DNA of 59,961 bases from Desulfobacteraceae bacterium (GTDB lineage: Bacteria; Desulfobacterota; Desulfobacteria; Desulfobacterales; Desulfosalsimonadaceae), in assembly GCA_011390465.1 (NCBI GenBank), contig JAABSH010000017.1, positions 1 through 59,961 of the forward strand, in the 5' to 3' direction. The position numbers and the translations under genes were made by a program. How positions within the stretch are numbered: position 1 is the first letter of the stretch; each line of letters begins with the position of its first letter. The notes beneath the pieces were generated by a model. It was not told the DNA's origin. It ran no database searches and saw only the letters and a list, made by a program, of their open reading frames with translations. Positions 16,915 through 25,356 of the stretch are shown here, piece after piece.

Positions 16915-18861
16915 ATGACAAAGCGACTACTCGGATGGATCGGGTTTCTGGCGTGTGTGGTGATGGCCGCCTATTATCCGGTCCGGTTTCAACAGGCAGT
17001 CCCGCCCCCCGGCCGGCTGCCGGCGCATCAAACCTACCAGGCGGCCGTGGGCCGGGTGCTGCCGGACCGGATTGCCCAAAAAGCCTCGGAAATGGAATTG
17101 TCCGGATATATTATTCCGGTGGGCCCGCAGCAGGTAACCGGCCTGGACCATGTGACCGAGGACGTGAACCTGGCCCTGTCCCACTATCCGGGCTGGCAGG
17201 TGTGCGTGGCCCCGGCGGTTCGGGACCGGATGATGAAACGGGCGGAGCAGCGGTTTGCCAAATGGGGCAGAATGGGCATTGCCCGGGAAGCGGCCCGGCT
17301 CATGGACCGGCAAAAAGCCATGGCCTTTGATGTGAAATATTCCGCGGAAATGACCTGGGGCTGGAACGGGGCCAACACCCGGCCCAAATCCGGGCCCGAG
17401 GCCAGACCCGACACCGGACCCGACACCGGGCCGGAATTGCGGGCCGGCGTGCCCAAAGGGTCAATCTCCAACCACTCCATAAACGACATGCACCTGACTG
17501 TAACAGTCAATTCGGAAATCGACCAGGCCCGGCTGTTTGACGTCAAGGTGACCTTTGCCCACCCGGAGACCCTGGCCCGGATGACTGAGCGCCTTGCGGC
17601 GGACCTTGCAGCCTATTCTTTTCTGGAAAACCGGGCCCGCATGGGAACTACGGCCCTGTATGTCCTGGCCGGCCTGGCCGCCGTGTTCGGTCTAAGCCTC
17701 CTGATCAAGGACCAGGTGCGCCGGAGCCGGGACAAGGCCCACAAGCAATACCTTCTGGCCCAGATTGAAACCCGGGAAGACCTGATCAATGAAGGGCATT
17801 ATGTAGCCGCGGCCGAACTGGCCGAATCCTATCTCGCGCATTTTCCCCATGATACCCAAATCAAGGCATTTTTAAACCGGCTCTATGATTTCACCAACCA
17901 GGATCCCCAAAAAGCCCAGGCCGCGTTTGTGGCGCTGAAAAAACTGCAGCGGCGCCTTGCATCGGCTGCTGGTGGCACCAGTGCCGCCACGGCAGGTTCC
18001 ATCCGGTTGTCTGACGAAGAAAAGGAAAAGCTCGCGCCCCTGCTGCCGTACCACCCGGAGCTGGAAAATTCGTTTCAGCAGCTCATCGAAATGGATGATG
18101 CGGCCCTGCGGCAGCGGACGGCCAATGCCACGGAAGCCCTTGCGCAGGTGACCGCCACCCTGGCAACCGGGGATATTGAAACCGCCCTGGACCAGCTCAG
18201 GCCCCTGTCCGAAACCTACGCGGACGTGCCCGCGGTGGCGGACATGGCCGGCCGGCTGACAAAGCCGGGCCCCACCGTGTTTCAGCTGGTTCCCAAAGCC
18301 GGCGGCCCTTTGCTGGAAGTCATTGTTAAAGACCGGGTGGCCATTGGTCAAGCACTTGGGAGTCTGTCGCCTGCCGGCCAGGCCATGAATCAGGGATCCG
18401 TAAATCAGCCTGCCAACCAACCGGACATCCGCATTCCGGACCGGCGGGTGAGCCGGAACCATGCCGTGATTTTCCAGAAGGCCGGGAAGATCGGGGTGGC
18501 GGATGAAAACAGCGCCAACGGAACATTTGTGGATGGAAAGCCGGTGGAAGATGCCGTCTTCCTTGCCCATGGCAGCCTGCTGACCCTGGGCAAAGTCATT
18601 GATTTTACGTGCAGCCTCTATGAAACCCCGGAAGGAAACGCAACGGGCCTGGTCTTGACCGGCCTGAACCGGCACCTGGTGATCGTATGGTCCCGGCTGT
18701 GTTTTGACCTGACAGCGGACCGCATCATTTGCCCCGGCACCCGGATTACCCTGGGGTCATCCAGCGGGATTGTTCTGGCAGCATCCAACGGTATTGCAAA
18801 CCTGATCCGGATCGGTGACAGAATTGAACTTGACGGCCGGATCTATCATGTGGAGGCATAA
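16915..18861 (+). CDS. Two-helix membrane protein with C-terminal FHA domain
   Basis: 648 residues; start at the ATG with AAGGAGTG upstream. One membrane helix at about 7-22, an extracytoplasmic region to about 240, a second helix at 245-264 (TTALYVLAGLAAVFGLSLLI), then a cytoplasmic helical part (about 275-450) and an FHA domain at about 466-565 (DIRIPDRRVSRNHAVI, SANGTFVDGKPV). FHA domains bind phosphothreonine, so it may read the kinase receptors. Oddity: the usual FHA Gly-Arg is Gly-Gln here (AIGQALGS), followed by an insertion, so canonical binding is uncertain. It lies four bases from the next gene, in an operon. Confidence 0.85.
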   Translation: MTKRLLGWIGFLACVVMAAYYPVRFQQAVPPPGRLPAHQTYQAAVGRVLPDRIAQKASEMELSGYIIPVGPQQVTGLDHVTEDVNLALSHYPGWQVCVAPAVRDRMMKRAEQRFAKWGRMGIAREAARLMDRQKAMAFDVKYSAEMTWGWNGANTRPKSGPEARPDTGPDTGPELRAGVPKGSISNHSINDMHLTVTVNSEIDQARLFDVKVTFAHPETLARMTERLAADLAAYSFLENRARMGTTALYVLAGLAAVFGLSLLIKDQVRRSRDKAHKQYLLAQIETREDLINEGHYVAAAELAESYLAHFPHDTQIKAFLNRLYDFTNQDPQKAQAAFVALKKLQRRLASAAGGTSAATAGSIRLSDEEKEKLAPLLPYHPELENSFQQLIEMDDAALRQRTANATEALAQVTATLATGDIETALDQLRPLSETYADVPAVADMAGRLTKPGPTVFQLVPKAGGPLLEVIVKDRVAIGQALGSLSPAGQAMNQGSVNQPANQPDIRIPDRRVSRNHAVIFQKAGKIGVADENSANGTFVDGKPVEDAVFLAHGSLLTLGKVIDFTCSLYETPEGNATGLVLTGLNRHLVIVWSRLCFDLTADRIICPGTRITLGSSSGIVLAASNGIANLIRIGDRIELDGRIYHVEA

Positions 18862-18864
18862 AAA

Positions 18865-20448
18865 ATGAGCATCAACAACCAAACTAACCCGGCTGCCCAA
18901 GCTACTCCGGCTATCCTTTTCAGGGGGCTGGTTATCATCTGCCTGGCGATCACCTGTCTGGTCTTGGCCGTGGGGTGCGCGGGCATGGCCGGAAAAACAG
19001 GAGACATTATGCCTGCAACCGATTCGGACGGCCCTGACCGGGTTATGGCCGGAGAAGCAAATTTGCAATCCGCCGCGCCTGTCCGACAGCAGACGGATGC
19101 CGATAAAACCGCCCAACGCCTCGGGGAACTGCGCAAGCGGACCGATATTTACTGGGGAGAGGGCATGGCCGATATTACCGGAGACCTGGGTGCGGCCCGG
19201 ATGCTGGCCAAAAAGCGGGCATTGTCCGATCTGTCCCAGAAAATCAGCGTTCAGGTGGCATCCGATATCCAGATTATCACGGGGGCGTATACCACCCTTG
19301 ACGCGGGCCGCACCACCGAGGCGGTGGAGAAAAGCATTACCCGGAAAATCGAGACCTATTCCAGCCATGTGCTGGAAAATGTGCATGAGGATCAACTGTT
19401 TCTGGACTATCCCAAACCGGGCTGGGGCACGTATTTTGTCTGGATTTCCATAAAAGAATACACGGACAAGATTGCGCAGGACATGACGCGGAAAAAATCC
19501 CTGGTGGTGGATCAGGTGAAAAACGGGGACGCCGCCTATGCGGCCGGGGATTTTATGGCGGCCCTGTCCCAATATGCCACCTCCCAAACCATGCAGCAGG
19601 ATTTTTTCGGCCATATTCCGGTTTACCTGGATCCGGACGGAACCGGCGCCCGGGTGTCCGTGGCCGGTTATGTGTCTGATAGGATGCGGCGGTTTAGCGG
19701 TGCCTTGACCCTCCGGCTTTTGAATAAAGACTTTTTATATGATGCCGCCGGTGCCCTGGAAAAAACCCCCCGGGTCCATGCAACCATAACGGATGCCGCC
19801 GGAAATCCCCGGCCCGTGAAAAATTTGCCCCTGAAGGTCGTGTTTATCAAAGGCAGCGGTCAAGCCGGCCAAATCACCACCGGTGTTTATGGCCAGGCAG
19901 ACCTGCCGGTTTCCGGCATTGACCCGGCATTCAAACAAACCGTGGTCCGGGTGATGCCGGACCCGGCCATTTTTCCGAAGGGCACGGATGTTCAACTGCC
20001 CGCCATTCAGGTGGACCTGCAGCGGAAGCGGACCGTGGCCCTGTCCGTGCAGTTTACCAACATGGGCAAACCCGCCGGCGCCAGGGACCTGACCCGCGGG
20101 ATCACGGCCCGGCTGCTGGAAAACCGGATGGCCGTGGTGACGGCCGGGTTTAAGACGGCGGCGGATGTGGCCGCGGGCCGGGACCTGAACGCGGACTATG
20201 CCCTGATTGTGCTTATCAACGCCCATGGCGGGGCCAATGTGGGCGGATATGCCAACATGCATGTGGCGGAATGCGCGGCGGATATCACCCTTTACCGGAT
20301 GCCGTCCGGGTCCCTGGCCCATGCAAAGCAGACCCCTGCCTCGCGCGGGTTCGGAACCTCGGGCGATACGGCCGGGTGGGATGCGTTCGGCAATAACAAG
20401 GACGCCATCATGGCGGAAATAGCTAAAATGACGGACTATCTCAAATGA
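18865..20448 (+). CDS. LPP20-like lipoprotein
   Basis: A 527-residue lipoprotein with lipobox LAVGC (Cys38), hence in the envelope. Residues about 85-210 resemble the LPP20 family (IYWGEGMADI, ARMLAKKRALSDLSQKISVQ, YFVWISIKEY). The remainder has beta-rich segments, including one with a transthyretin-like or carboxypeptidase-regulatory pattern (ITTGVYGQADLPVSGI). It sits between the two FHA genes with minimal spacing and overlaps the next start by four bases, so it is probably a structural partner of the receptor system. Its function is not known. Confidence 0.75.
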   Translation: MSINNQTNPAAQATPAILFRGLVIICLAITCLVLAVGCAGMAGKTGDIMPATDSDGPDRVMAGEANLQSAAPVRQQTDADKTAQRLGELRKRTDIYWGEGMADITGDLGAARMLAKKRALSDLSQKISVQVASDIQIITGAYTTLDAGRTTEAVEKSITRKIETYSSHVLENVHEDQLFLDYPKPGWGTYFVWISIKEYTDKIAQDMTRKKSLVVDQVKNGDAAYAAGDFMAALSQYATSQTMQQDFFGHIPVYLDPDGTGARVSVAGYVSDRMRRFSGALTLRLLNKDFLYDAAGALEKTPRVHATITDAAGNPRPVKNLPLKVVFIKGSGQAGQITTGVYGQADLPVSGIDPAFKQTVVRVMPDPAIFPKGTDVQLPAIQVDLQRKRTVALSVQFTNMGKPAGARDLTRGITARLLENRMAVVTAGFKTAADVAAGRDLNADYALIVLINAHGGANVGGYANMHVAECAADITLYRMPSGSLAHAKQTPASRGFGTSGDTAGWDAFGNNKDAIMAEIAKMTDYLK

Positions 20449-21419
20449 CACGATTTTGTGAAAAATGCGGGAAACCGGTCAATCCCCTGGCCGGATTCTG
20501 TTATTATTGCGGCAAAGAAATGCCCCGGCAAACCGTGATGGTGGGGGCGAGTGAAACCGTATTTGACCCCTGCTGCCACTGTCCCGCCTGCGGGCGGACC
20601 GCGCCGGAGGATGGCCTGTATTGCGGGTGGTGCGGGGGCGGTTTGTTTGAAAAACCCGGCGGTCCGGGATGCTATTGCCCGGGATGCGGGCAGTCGGTCT
20701 CACCGGGCGCGGAAGTGTGCGGCCGCTGCGGGTTTGGGATCACCGCGTGGTTTGCCATGCAGGGAAGTGCGGCCGTGTCCCGGGGGCTTAGCGGGGATGT
20801 GTGCGTAATGGAGAAAATGACCGGCACCCGGTTTGTGTTTCTGGATCAGGAAGAGGTGAGTCTGGGTCGGGACCCGCAAAACACCGTGCAGATCCCCTGT
20901 GCCTGGGTGTCGTCTGAGCATGCTAGTATCCACCGTTCCGTGGGAGCGATGGGCGTCGTTGATACGAGGGGCGAACTTCAAGACTGCGACAGTGCAAACG
21001 GTTTGTTCATCAACCGACGCAGTGAACGCATCACCCGGGTGAATCTGGCGGATGTCCGGGAATTCAATGTCGCGGGATCATTTACCTTTTCCGTGACACC
21101 CTCGGCAAACGCCTTTATTTTTCGGCTCACCGCGATTCTGGATGAGGAAGAATGCGCCAAAAAAGGGGACCCGGCCGGGTTTGAGCGGCTGCGCACCATT
21201 TACTGGATTCTGGCGGACCCGGATGTGGCCATAACGGTCCGCAAATTTGACGGGGAGATCGACATGGCCTGCGCACCGGTCAATGAGTGCGTGAAAATCG
21301 AACGAAACGCCGGATATTATTACCTGTCCGATCCCGGCCGCAAGGCCAAAAACCAGTTGCTGCGCAAAGACGGCACCGGCTGGCCGGTCAACTGGCAGGT
21401 GATACCGGTCAAACCATAA
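20445..21419 (+). CDS. Zinc-ribbon / FHA domain protein
   Basis: A 324-residue soluble protein. It begins with three or four Cys-pair zinc ribbons (FCEKCG, FCYYCG, CPACG, YCGWCG, YCPGCG, CGRCG; residues about 4-105), similar to the ribbon at the N-terminus of the kinase receptors. An FHA domain follows at about 120-225 with intact Gly-Arg (VSLGRDPQN), Ser (VSSEHASIH) and SANG motifs, so phosphothreonine binding is plausible. The C-terminal 100 residues are unassigned. The start overlaps the lipoprotein stop (ATGA). Probably a cytoplasmic adaptor for the kinases. Confidence 0.85.
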   Translation: MTRFCEKCGKPVNPLAGFCYYCGKEMPRQTVMVGASETVFDPCCHCPACGRTAPEDGLYCGWCGGGLFEKPGGPGCYCPGCGQSVSPGAEVCGRCGFGITAWFAMQGSAAVSRGLSGDVCVMEKMTGTRFVFLDQEEVSLGRDPQNTVQIPCAWVSSEHASIHRSVGAMGVVDTRGELQDCDSANGLFINRRSERITRVNLADVREFNVAGSFTFSVTPSANAFIFRLTAILDEEECAKKGDPAGFERLRTIYWILADPDVAITVRKFDGEIDMACAPVNECVKIERNAGYYYLSDPGRKAKNQLLRKDGTGWPVNWQVIPVKP

Positions 21420-21931
21420 ATCTCAATGGACGGCCACCACGCTGTCCTTATATATGCAAATGGAAACCTTAAGGTTTCCGTTACGCGGCCCAAGGCCACC
21501 CGCTCCGTAACGGAGGTCTTCAGACCTCCATTTTCCGGCAACGGGCGAACCCATGTGATTGCAGCCAAGGCTCCCGAGCCATATTTACTGATTCTGGTTA
21601 TCCGGTTCGCTTTTTCCGTCATTGCGAGGGAGGCACGACCGAAGCAATCCCCTAATCGAAGGAGACTACTTCGTTTATATTCCGACTGCTTAACCGGCCC
21701 TTAAGAATGGGTGTTGGCGGTGTTATGCCATTCTTACAAAAATGTATAGCTTTGACACCGGTGTCAAAGCTGAGCGTTTCAAATGGCCCGGGTCATCCTT
21801 GAGCAGAATCAGGGAATCGGGTTTTGTCCCTTTTCCTCAGGTTTAGGGAACTCTGGCTTGTAGTGACGCCGTAAGGCGTTATATAATATGCCCTCACGGG
21901 GTGAACTGGATAACCAGATTAGTGAGGTATC
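21420..21931. other. 512-bp intergenic stretch rich in palindromic repeats
   Basis: It holds a perfect 18-bp palindrome (GGAAACCTTAAGGTTTCC, 21462-21479), a second (GGAGGTCTTCAGACCTCC, 21512-21529), a partial repeat starting TGGTTATCCGG near 21595 and continuing GTCATTGCGAGGGAGG to about 21652, a relic of a kinase-gene start (21683-21745), and ACGCCGTAAGGCGT near 21870. These short repeats occur elsewhere in the window. No open reading frame here has coding character. Confidence 0.7.
21683..21745 (+). pseudogene. Relic of a kinase receptor gene leader and start
   Basis: The sequence from GCTTAACCGGCCC through the GGTGT leader and ATGCCATTC at 21725 matches the leader and first codons of receptor A (12215-12280) with scattered substitutions. 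The zinc-ribbon codons decay at once (MPFLQKC instead of MPFCKKCG). It indicates that another kinase gene once started here. Confidence 0.6.
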
Positions 21932-24052
21932 ATGCCATTTTGCGATAAATGTGGAAACCCGATGGACGAGGCGGCCCGGTTTTGTCCCGGGTGCGGAGCG
22001 CCCGCCCCGGCAGCAGGTGGGGATTCGGGCGATTCCGATCTTTCTGCCGGCAATCCGACTGCCCCCCCGCCCTCGGGATACAAAACCGAACTCAAGCCGT
22101 CTATCCTCTATGGTCGGGTGGATCTGGAAAACCTGCCCAAAGGCCATTTGATCAGCGACCGGTATACGATAAAAGAAAAAATCGGCCGGGGCGGATTCGG
22201 AGCCGTGTACCGGGTATATGACAGCAAGTTTGCCATCGACAAAGCCCTGAAAGTCCTGCCCGATGCCGTGGCCCATGACCGGAGTTCAATGGAAATCCTC
22301 CGGTCCGAGACCCGGACCATGGGCTGGCTCAACCATCCTAATATTATCCGGTTGTATGATTTTGAAGAAACCGGCCCGGTTAAATACCTGGATATGGAAT
22401 ATGTCTCCGGCGGCACCCTGGCGGATTTGCGCCTGGCCGCGCCGGAAAAAAAGTTGTCCGAAAAAACCGTGCGTGCCCTGGGGGCCCGGATAGCCGGGGG
22501 GCTGGCGTACGCCCATCAAAATAGTGTGATTCACCGGGACATAAAGCCGGACAATATCCTGGTGGCGGGCCAACAGCAGGTCAAAATCATGGATTTCGGT
22601 ATATCCGAGACCCTGCGAACGTCCATGACCCGGCTCACATCCGTGAGCACCTCCGGCACCCTGGTGTATATGTCGCCGGAGCAAATCCGGGGCAAACGCG
22701 TGGGCCGGGAGTCGGATATTTATTCTTTTGGCGCCATGCTCTATGAACTGCTGTCCGGCCACCCCCCGTTTTATCAGGGTGCGGTGGAACATCAGATTAT
22801 CAATGAACCCCCGGCCCCCATCCCCGGGGTCTCTGATGACATGAACCGGTTTTTGCAGATCTGTCTGGCCAAGGATTTTTCAGATCGGTTTTCAGGTTTT
22901 AAGACCATAGAAAAGATCCTGTCCGGTAAAATGCCGGTGCCGGAACTTTCACCGGATTCTCCCCCGAAATCTCCGCCGGAACCTATACCAAAAACTTCCG
23001 GGACTGCCAGCAGGTCGGCTCCGGATAAGCCGTCCACACCTCTGCCAGCAGTCCCGGATGATTTAAAATCAAGCCCCTTGCCTTCCAGCGGTGGCTTTGA
23101 TGGCAATAGTGGTAAAAAGCCGTCGACTCATGGCAAAACCACCGCCTCGGGCAAAAAAACCGTTTTGTTTGTTTGCCTGGGCTTGCTCCTGTTCGTCCTG
23201 GCCGGTGTCGTCTATTTTTATTCAGGTTCATCAGGATCTGACCCGAGTCCGGACCGGAAATTAGTCGCTCCTACCTATAGAATGGACTCTAACCTGCCTG
23301 CTGAGAAGAGCGATCATAGAGGGGAAAATTTTACCAATGATTTGGGCATGAAATTTGTCTGGATCCAGCCGGGCACGTTTACCATGGGCAGTCCGTCTTC
23401 CGAGTCCGGCCGGAACAGTGATGAACGCCAGCACCGGGTGACCCTGACCAAAGGGTTTCACATGCAGACCACGGAAGTGACCCAGGGCCATTGGAAGGCG
23501 GTCGTAGGGACCCGGCCCTGGTCGGGAAATCAATATGTAAAAGAAGGGGATGATTATCCGGCGGCACATGTTTCCTGGGATGATGCCCGGGCGTTTATCC
23601 AACAACTCAGCCAAAAGACCGGTCAGGCCTACCGGCTGCCCACGGAAGCGGAATGGGAATATGCGTGCCGGGCCGGGAGTGATAAAGCCTATTGTTTTGG
23701 TAATGATGCAGGCGATTTGGGTCGGTATGCCTGGTATGATAACAATGCGGATGCTGTTGGCGAAGACCATGCCCATGCTGTAGCCCAAAAGCTCCCCAAT
23801 ACCTGGGGACTTTATGACATGCACGGCAATGTGTGGGAATGGTGCCAGGATTGGAAAGGCGATTATCCCTCTGGTCATGTGACGGATCCCACAGGTCCAA
23901 CATCTGGCGCCAACCGGGTGTTGCGGGGCGGCAGCTGGGACTTCGTTGCCGGGTACTGCCGGTCCGCCTATCGCGCCGGACTCAACCCGGGCTACCGGCT
24001 CAGGTTCTACGGGTTCCGGCTTGTGTGCCTTCCAGGTCAGCAAAGTAGGTAA
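21932..24052 (+). CDS. DGR-diversified kinase receptor without PEGA stalk (copy 1, receptor B)
   Basis: 706 residues; ATG preceded by GTGAGG. Zinc ribbon (FCDKCG, FCPGCG), kinase about 75-330 (IGRGGFG, HRDIKPDN, MDFG, MSPE), a Ser/Pro-rich linker, one membrane helix (VLFVCLGLLLFVLAGVVYFY) and directly the FGE/C-lectin-type domain (FVWIQPGTFTMGSP, RLPTEAEWEYACRAG, MHGNVWEW). It lacks the PEGA repeats of receptor A, so the sensor would sit close to the membrane. Its 3' end is a DGR variable region. The kinase part up to base 22593 is identical to the copy 2 counterpart. Confidence 0.93.
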   Translation: MPFCDKCGNPMDEAARFCPGCGAPAPAAGGDSGDSDLSAGNPTAPPPSGYKTELKPSILYGRVDLENLPKGHLISDRYTIKEKIGRGGFGAVYRVYDSKFAIDKALKVLPDAVAHDRSSMEILRSETRTMGWLNHPNIIRLYDFEETGPVKYLDMEYVSGGTLADLRLAAPEKKLSEKTVRALGARIAGGLAYAHQNSVIHRDIKPDNILVAGQQQVKIMDFGISETLRTSMTRLTSVSTSGTLVYMSPEQIRGKRVGRESDIYSFGAMLYELLSGHPPFYQGAVEHQIINEPPAPIPGVSDDMNRFLQICLAKDFSDRFSGFKTIEKILSGKMPVPELSPDSPPKSPPEPIPKTSGTASRSAPDKPSTPLPAVPDDLKSSPLPSSGGFDGNSGKKPSTHGKTTASGKKTVLFVCLGLLLFVLAGVVYFYSGSSGSDPSPDRKLVAPTYRMDSNLPAEKSDHRGENFTNDLGMKFVWIQPGTFTMGSPSSESGRNSDERQHRVTLTKGFHMQTTEVTQGHWKAVVGTRPWSGNQYVKEGDDYPAAHVSWDDARAFIQQLSQKTGQAYRLPTEAEWEYACRAGSDKAYCFGNDAGDLGRYAWYDNNADAVGEDHAHAVAQKLPNTWGLYDMHGNVWEWCQDWKGDYPSGHVTDPTGPTSGANRVLRGGSWDFVAGYCRSAYRAGLNPGYRLRFYGFRLVCLPGQQSR
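23907..24035 (+). other. DGR variable region of receptor B (copy 1)
   Basis: 129 bp aligning without gaps to the template repeat. I count 20 substitutions, 19 at template adenines and one G to A at the third base of an AGG codon (GGA here). It differs from the receptor A variable region at most mutable codons, so the two receptors were diversified independently from the same template. Confidence 0.94.
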
Positions 24053-24062
24053 GTACAGCAAA

Positions 24063-24125
24063 GGGCCGCCACGCCGCACCCGATGGCGCTCGGGACGAGC
24101 GGAAACCGGGGGTGGTTGAAGGCCC
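24063..24125 (+). other. Nested inverted repeats downstream of receptor B
   Basis: GGGCC and GGCCC enclose a CCCGA/TCGGG hairpin with loop TGGCGC, the same layout as 14966-15030. CCAC and GTGG arms are added inside the outer stem. The layout is kept despite sequence changes, which supports a functional structure. Confidence 0.5.
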
Positions 24126-24238
24126 CGGCGCTCCGAACAGGCCACCTTTATAAAAACCCATCTGCGCTTACAAAAAGACAAATTTGTTATACCGGTTTAT
24201 TATGCCGGGAACTTTTAACCGTAAACCAAAGGAGAACC

Positions 24239-24838
24239 ATGAAAACAATCCTACTCAGTATTCTGACTATTTTTTTATTTGGCTGTAATGATAGTAATTT
24301 CCAAAATGGTGATATCATTTTTCAAACATCCTTGTCTTCTCAAAGCAAAGCAATTCAATTGGCAACACAGTCTAAATACAGTCATATGGGAATTATTTAC
24401 AAGGATGGTGACGAAACTTATGTTTACGAAGCTGTTCAGCCAGTTAAACTTACGCCTCTCGAAAAATGGATTGATCGTGGTAAAGACAACCATTTTGTTG
24501 TTAAACGCCTGAAGAATCACAACGAAATTTTAACAAGCAATGTGCTTAAAAAAATGAAGGTCATTGGTGAAAAATTCAAAGGTAAAGACTATGACTTATA
24601 TTTTGAGTGGTCAGATGAAAGAATTTATTGTTCTGAATTGGTTTGGAAGATCTATAAAGAAGCAGCAAATATAGAAATTGGAAATCTGCAAAGAATCATG
24701 GAATTTGATTTATCGCATCCGGTTATTCAAGAAAAAATAAAGGAACGCTACGGTGCAAAGCTACCAAAAGAAGAACTGGTAATTTCCCCGGGAGAAATGT
24801 TTAACTCAGAAATGCTTTTTACAGTTTATTCTAATTAA
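24239..24838 (+). CDS. YiiX-like (NlpC/P60-superfamily) lipoprotein
   Basis: 199 residues; ATG with GGAG upstream and lipobox LFGC (Cys16). The papain-like permuted family to which YiiX belongs is indicated by NGDIIFQTS, the His in KYSHMGIIYKDG, and the Cys motif RIYCSELVWKIY. The enzyme class acts on amide or thioester bonds; the substrate is unknown. AT-rich DNA, unlike the kinase genes on either side. It starts the block of wall-type enzymes lying between the two DGR copies. Confidence 0.85.
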   Translation: MKTILLSILTIFLFGCNDSNFQNGDIIFQTSLSSQSKAIQLATQSKYSHMGIIYKDGDETYVYEAVQPVKLTPLEKWIDRGKDNHFVVKRLKNHNEILTSNVLKKMKVIGEKFKGKDYDLYFEWSDERIYCSELVWKIYKEAANIEIGNLQRIMEFDLSHPVIQEKIKERYGAKLPKEELVISPGEMFNSEMLFTVYSN

Positions 24839-24967
24839 TTCAAGGCTATGACCCTCATCACCGGTCCCCGGCGACATTATGTGAAAAAAGCTGCGATATG
24901 CAAATTATTGTGGAACATAACTGCATGAGAAAGAGCAGTTTGTTGGATTTATTTTAGAAAAAGCGGT

Positions 24968-25050
24968 CTTGATCATCGTTTCGGCCATCCGTAACGGAGG
25001 TCTTCAGACCTCCATTTTAAAAGGAAGGCTAAAGCCTTCCGCTACGGCTC
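24968..25050. repeat. MITE/REP-like repeat, partial copy
   Basis: CTTGATCATCGTTTCGGCC followed by hairpins GGAGGTCTTCAGACCTCC and GGAAGGCTAAAGCCTTCC. It matches the left two-thirds of the complete element at 41689-41818 but lacks the right terminal inverted repeat. Confidence 0.7.
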
Positions 25051-25063
25051 AATTGATGATACA

Positions 25064-25279
25064 GTGAAAACTCTGACTATTGAAAATCCAGATATGAAAA
25101 AATGTATTCAATCTGTGATAAATGAAATCCAAGGAAATTTCATGAGTATTATTATCCCTTTCTCGATGTTCAAGTTTTTGCTAATTTACCCAACTCCGGT
25201 GTTGGAAAAAAAATTTGATCCTCAAAATACTCGGTGTATGTCTGCGGTCAAAATGTTTTTCCGCCTTGGATTTGAATAA
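25064..25279 (+). CDS. Doubtful short ORF
   Basis: A 71-codon frame from a GTG, immediately after the repeat. The first 25 residues look protein-like (TLTIENPDMKKCIQSVINE) but the rest does not, and I see no clear ribosome-binding site. It may be a gene fragment left by rearrangement. Function unknown. Confidence 0.2.
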   Translation: MKTLTIENPDMKKCIQSVINEIQGNFMSIIIPFSMFKFLLIYPTPVLEKKFDPQNTRCMSAVKMFFRLGFE

Positions 25280-25356
25280 ATTTTCTAAAAACTTGAAGAT
25301 CGAGTATAAGTTGTTTTTGCTAACCCTTTTTGGTTCTATTGCTTTTCCTTAAAATA

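Larger units (their letters stand above)
12773..22593. repeat. 9.8-kb direct repeat, copy 1
   Basis: This stretch appears identical to 29363-39183 (offset 16590 bases) wherever I compared it, and all encoded proteins match. Identity begins inside the kinase domain of receptor A and ends inside the kinase domain of receptor B; outside these points the kinase genes are only similar. The repeat carries the whole DGR core. It could reflect duplication by recombination between kinase genes, or gene conversion. Confidence 0.9.
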
